From Streptomyces griseofuscus (lineage in GTDB: Bacteria; Actinomycetota; Actinomycetes; Streptomycetales; Streptomycetaceae), in contig NZ_CP051006.1 in assembly GCF_014673495.1 (NCBI RefSeq), positions 3,224,001 to 3,288,000 of the forward strand: 64,000 nt of DNA, written 5' to 3'. The notes under the pieces were generated by a model, which made no database searches, was not told the DNA's origin, and saw only the letters and a list, made by a program, of their open reading frames with translations. The translations under genes were made by a program, and so were the position numbers. Shown in pieces: positions 59,414 to 64,000 of this stretch. Numbering within the stretch: position 1 is the first letter of the stretch; every line of letters starts with the position of its first letter.

Positions 59414-61528
59414 ATGACGACCGAGTCCGACTCCTTCCCCCGCAGACACGCCAGGACCCAGCGATTCACCCTCGGCGCGCCGCGCGGGTTCACCGTGGCG
59501 CCCGAGGGCGCGCGGGTCGCGTTCCTGCGTTCGAGCTCCGGTTCCGACCGGGCCAACTCCCTGTGGGTGCTTGACCTTCCGGAAGGCACCGAGCGCCTCG
59601 CCGCAGACCCGGGCGCCCTCCTGAACGGCGCCTCCGAACAGCTCTCGGCCGAGGAGCGGGCCCGCCGGGAGCGCAGCAGGGAGGGCGGGGCCGGCATCGT
59701 CGGCTACGCCACCGACGCTGCCGTGGAAACGGCGTCTTTCGCCTTGTCAGGGCGGCTTTTCACGGCGAGCCTGACGACCGGCGGGACCCGTGAACTGCCC
59801 GTGCCCGGACCGGTGATCGACCCGCGCCCGGCACCCGACGGCCGGCACATCGCCTATGTCTCCCAGGGCGCCCTGCGGGTGGTGGGCGCCGACGGCGAGG
59901 GCGACCGCGCGCTCGCCGAGCCGGAGTCCGAGCAGGTCACCTACGGGCTCGCGGAGTTCATCGCGGCCGAGGAGATGAGCCGTACCCGCGGCTTCTGGTG
60001 GGCACCGGGCGCCGACCGGCTGCTGGTGGCCCGCGCGGACGACACGCCGGTGACCAGGTGGTGGATCTCCGACCCGGCCCATCCGGACCGTGAGCCAAAT
60101 AACGTCGCGTACCCCGCGGCGGGCACCCCTAACGCGGACGTACGGCTGTTCGTGCTGGGCCTCGACGGGGAGCGCACGGAGGTGCTCTGGGACCGCGACC
60201 GCTACCCCTACCTCGCCCGAGTGCACTGGTCAGAGGCGGGTGCGCCGCTGGTCCTCGTACAGTCCCGGGACCAGCGCGGCCTGCTGTATCTGGCGGTGGA
60301 CCCGGACACCGGGACGACCCGGATGGTGCACGCCGACGAGGACCCGATTTGGCTGGAACTGTTCGCCGGGGCGCCGTGCTGGAACCCCTCCGGGCAGCTG
60401 GTCCGGATCGCGGACGAGGGCGGTGCCCGCGTCCTCGCCGTGGGCGAACGTCCGCTGACCAGCGGCCAGTTGCACATCCGTGCGGTTCTGGACGTGGGTG
60501 CGGACGACACGCTCGTCTCCGCCTCCGCGGGAGCCGAAGCGGAGGATCCCGAGATCGGCGAGATCCATGTGTACCGGGTGAACGAACTGGGCGTGGAGCG
60601 CGTGTCCCGGGAGCCCGGTGTGCACTCGGCGGTGCGCGCCGGCGGCGTGACGGTGCTGGTGTCCGCGACGCCGGACCGGCCGGGCACGCGGGTCCAGGTG
60701 CTGACTGACGGGAAACCGACGGCCACTGTCCGGTCGTACGCCGAAGACCCCGGTTTGTCCCCCAGGGTGACGCTCACCGAGGGGGGCGCACGCCGAATTC
60801 CGTGCGCCGTGCTTATGCCACGGGACTACCACGGTGACACTCCCCTGCCGGTTTTGCTGGACCCCTACGGTGGTCCGCACGGTCAGCGGGTGGTCGCCGC
60901 GCACAACGCCCATCTCACCTCCCAGTGGTTCGCCGACCAGGGCTTCGCCGTGGTGGTCGCCGACGGCCGGGGCACCCCGGGCCGCTCGCCCGCCTGGGAG
61001 AAGGAGATCAAGGACGACCTCGCCGAGATCGTCCTCCAGGACCAGGTGGACGCGCTCCGGTCGCTCGCCGAGCGGTTCCCCCTGGACCTCTCCCGGGTGG
61101 CGATCCGGGGCTGGTCCTTCGGCGGCTATCTCTCCGCCCTCGCGGTGCTGCGCCGCCCGGACGTCTTCCACGCGGCGGTGGTCGGCGCCCCGGTCACCGA
61201 TCTGCGGCTCTACGACACCCACTACCAGGAGCGCTACCTGGGCGACCCGAACGAGCAGCCGGACGTCTACCGCCGCAACTCGCTGATCGACGACACCGGT
61301 CTGGTCGACGCGGCCGAGCCGCACCGCCCGATGATGGTCATCCACGGCCTGGCGGACGACAACGTGGTGGTCGCGCACTCGCTGCGGCTGTCCTCCGCGC
61401 TGCTGGCCGCGGGCCGCCCGCACGAGGTGCTGCCGCTGTCCGGGGTGACCCATATGACCCCGCAGGAGACGGTCGCGGAGAACCTGCTCAACCTCCAGCT
61501 GGACTTCCTGCGGCGGGCCCTCGGCTGA
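59414..61528 (+). CDS. S9 family peptidase (dipeptidyl-peptidase IV-like)
   Basis: A 704-residue enzyme: an N-terminal beta-propeller (DPPIV_N) and a C-terminal alpha/beta hydrolase domain with GWSFGGYLS (Ser), HGLADDNVV (Asp) and SGVTHMTPQ (His). The double-Glu FIAAEEMSRTRGFWW is the DPP-IV S2-site motif, so it should release Xaa-Pro or similar dipeptides. No signal peptide: cytosolic. There is no Shine-Dalgarno sequence; TATGGT (59402-59407) lies 6 nt before ATG. It is convergent with a dipeptide importer. Confidence 0.93.
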   Translation: MTTESDSFPRRHARTQRFTLGAPRGFTVAPEGARVAFLRSSSGSDRANSLWVLDLPEGTERLAADPGALLNGASEQLSAEERARRERSREGGAGIVGYATDAAVETASFALSGRLFTASLTTGGTRELPVPGPVIDPRPAPDGRHIAYVSQGALRVVGADGEGDRALAEPESEQVTYGLAEFIAAEEMSRTRGFWWAPGADRLLVARADDTPVTRWWISDPAHPDREPNNVAYPAAGTPNADVRLFVLGLDGERTEVLWDRDRYPYLARVHWSEAGAPLVLVQSRDQRGLLYLAVDPDTGTTRMVHADEDPIWLELFAGAPCWNPSGQLVRIADEGGARVLAVGERPLTSGQLHIRAVLDVGADDTLVSASAGAEAEDPEIGEIHVYRVNELGVERVSREPGVHSAVRAGGVTVLVSATPDRPGTRVQVLTDGKPTATVRSYAEDPGLSPRVTLTEGGARRIPCAVLMPRDYHGDTPLPVLLDPYGGPHGQRVVAAHNAHLTSQWFADQGFAVVVADGRGTPGRSPAWEKEIKDDLAEIVLQDQVDALRSLAERFPLDLSRVAIRGWSFGGYLSALAVLRRPDVFHAAVVGAPVTDLRLYDTHYQERYLGDPNEQPDVYRRNSLIDDTGLVDAAEPHRPMMVIHGLADDNVVVAHSLRLSSALLAAGRPHEVLPLSGVTHMTPQETVAENLLNLQLDFLRRALG

Positions 61529-61636
61529 GCCGGACGGCGGCCGTCAACCGCGTTAACACACGGGCAACTTGACGGAAGCAGTTCCGATATACGGACACGC
61601 CAGGCTGAAGAACGTACGGCCGTGCGGGTGCCGTGG

Positions 61637-61656
61637 ACGGGCCGGGGTGCACGACG

Positions 61657-61670
<14 letters not shown>
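61637..61670. terminator. terminator between S9 peptidase and ABC operon
   Basis: A 13-bp stem ACGGGCCGGGGTG / CACCCCGGCCCGT with an 8-nt loop; the right arm covers the stop codon of the minus-strand ATPase gene. Confidence 0.75.
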
Positions 61671-62701
<1,031 letters not shown>

Positions 62702-62718
<17 letters not shown>

Positions 62719-63685
62719 CCAGGCACTCCCTCCAGAAGTGGCAGGCGCTGCCGCGGTCTTCGGACACCTCGTACAGCGGCGGCACCTCGGCGCGGCAGAC
62801 GTCCCGGGCCATCGGGCAGCGCGGATGGAAGGAGCAGCCCGCAGGGACGCGCGTCAGGTTCGGCGGCAGGCCCTTGATGGCGTACAGCTCCTGTCCCTTG
62901 AGGTCCAGGCGCGGGATGGAGTCGAGCAGGCCCCGGGTGTAGGGGTGGGCGGGCGCCTTGTAGATGTCGTGCACCGGCGCCGACTCCACGATCCGCCCGG
63001 CGTACATCACGGCGATCCGGTCGGCCACGTCCGCCACCACCCCGAGGTCATGGGTGATGAGGACGAGCCCCATCCGGTACTCGCGCTGCAACTCGGCGAG
63101 CAGGTCCATGACTTGCGCCTGCACGGTGACGTCCAGGGCGGTGGTGGGCTCGTCGGCGATGACCAGGGCCGGTTCCAGGGCCAGCGCCATGGCGATCATG
63201 ATCCGCTGGCGCATCCCGCCGGAGAACTGATGGGGGTAGTCGCGCACCCGCTGGGCGGCGCCCGGGATGCGCACCCGGTCCATCAGCTCGACGGCCCTGG
63301 CCCGCGCGGCCTTTCGCGACATCCCCCGGTGCACCGTGAACAGTTCGCCGAGCTGCTCGCCCACGGAGAGCACCGGGTTGAGCGCCGACAGCGCGTCCTG
63401 GAAGATCATCGCCATCCGGGCGCCGCGCAGCTCCCGCCGTTCCTCCTCCTTCATCCGCAGCAGATCGCGGCCCTGGAAGAGGATCTCGCCGCCGGTGATC
63501 CGCCCCGGCGGCATGTCGAGGATGCCCATCACGGCCTGCGCGGTGACCGACTTGCCCGACCCTGACTCGCCGAGCACGGCCAGCGTCTCCCCCTCGTCGA
63601 CGGCGTACGACACCCCGTTCACGGCCCGGGCGATCCCGTCCCGTGCCCTGAACTCCACGTGCAGATCGCGCACTTCGAGCAGCAT
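62702..63685 (-). CDS. dipeptide ABC transporter ATPase, DppD-like
   Basis: A 327-residue ATPase: Walker [10 protein letters not shown], signature [15 protein letters not shown], Walker [13 protein letters not shown], the C-terminal [14 protein letters not shown] and cysteine motif [16 protein letters not shown]. It works with the DppF-like partner and the permease next to it. Starts 7 nt after the permease stop codon. Confidence 0.94.
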
Positions 63686-63692
63686 GGCGCCG

Positions 63693-64000
63693 TCACCTCA
63701 GCTTGGGGTCGAGGGCGTCGCGCACCGCGTCGCCGAGCATGATGAAGGCCAGGACGGTGACGGCGAGGGCGCCGGAGGGCCACAGCAGGGCGTGCGGGGC
63801 GTTGCGGATGTAGGGGGAGGCGGCGGAGATGTCGATGCCCCAGGAGACGCTGGGCGGCTTGAGGCCCACTCCCAGGTAGGACAGGGTCGCCTCCAGGGAG
63901 ATGTAGGTGCCGAGCGCGATGGTCGCCACCACGATCACCGGGGCGACGGCGTTCGGCGCGATGTGCCGCAGCAGGATGCGGGAGTCGGAGGCGCCCAGCG
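63693..64000 (-). CDS. dipeptide ABC transporter permease DppC-like, partial
   Basis: The last ~102 codons of a permease that begins beyond the right edge. Visible are the EAA-loop end (LRHIAPNAVAPVIVVATIAL), LSYLGVGLKPPSVSWGIDI and the final helix before GDAVRDALDPKLR. The apparent internal GTG at 63938 is not the start, because coding continues to the window edge. Confidence 0.92.
   Translation of the reverse strand, partial: LGASDSRILLRHIAPNAVAPVIVVATIALGTYISLEATLSYLGVGLKPPSVSWGIDISAASPYIRNAPHALLWPSGALAVTVLAFIMLGDAVRDALDPKLR

Overview
This window is high-GC actinobacterial chromosome, almost certainly Streptomyces. The evidence is the very strong GC bias at third codon positions, frequent GTG starts, actinobacterium-specific families (DUF3107, DUF3117, DUF3152, DUF6113, DUF6758, MshB of mycothiol synthesis, TatB) and streptomycete proteins throughout. 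I see no tRNA, rRNA, IS element, phage gene, CRISPR array or attachment site. It reads as core chromosome with one or two lineage-specific inserts.

Layout. (1) 1-700: an OhrR-type MarR regulator with a palindromic operator at the left edge. (2) 701-1879: moeZ. (3) 1943-7386, minus strand: a four-gene polysaccharide locus with a PelF-like glycosyltransferase, an 8-TM membrane protein with a long repetitive N-terminus, a UDP-sugar epimerase and a spherulin-4-type glycoside hydrolase. It resembles a Pel/galactosaminogalactan system without a canonical PelG, and is my best candidate for a little-described system. (4) 7607-13293, minus: a dipeptide-type ABC transporter operon (SBP, two permeases, fused ATPase), preceded by an unannotated 31-codon leader ORF, apparently leaderless, followed by an attenuator-like hairpin. 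(5) 13314-21912: DUF3152 metalloprotease-like protein, alpha/beta hydrolase, TetR, DUF3107, MiaE-like ferritin-fold protein and a DEAD-box RNA helicase with a long basic repeat tail. (6) 22005-28535: hydrolase, NYN-domain protein, MarC, PHP phosphoesterase, DUF6758, MFS exporter and a SUFU-domain protein. (7) 29038-34807: CorA, a lipoprotein, a membrane-less MgtE-N/CBS protein, DUF1003 and Mrp. (8) 34857-40686: the sigE-anti-sigma-htrA-tatB stress/envelope operon and a divergent O-methyltransferase. (9) 40794-49532: DUF3117, enoyl-CoA hydratase, Tag glycosylase, DivIVA-like, FolP2-like DHPS, LOG-family protein, DapE, DapC and ferredoxin. (10) 49673-59236: GNAT, SirB1-like, a DesKR-like two-component system fused by overlaps to an ABC-2 exporter, a VanW/PG-binding protein, DUF6113, MshB. 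(11) 59414-64000: S9 prolyl-oligopeptidase-family enzyme, convergent with a second dipeptide ABC transporter that runs off the right edge.

Two blocks keep the gene order I recall from Mycobacterium tuberculosis: moeZ-DUF3152-TetR-DUF3107-MiaE-like-rhlE (Rv3206c-Rv3211), and mshB-fdx-dapC-dapE-LOG-folP2-DivIVA-tag-DUF3117-OMT-sigE-rseA-htrA-tatB-mrp-DUF1003-MgtE_N-corA (Rv1170-Rv1239c). The polysaccharide locus and the first peptide transporter sit between moeZ and DUF3152, as insertions into the ancestral order.

Regulatory themes: translational coupling by ATGA/GTGA overlaps is common; several genes lack a Shine-Dalgarno sequence but have a TAnnnT hexamer 6-7 nt before the start, suggesting leaderless mRNAs; and strong GC-rich hairpins separate most convergent genes. 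All function calls come from reading sequence and family knowledge; no database search was run.
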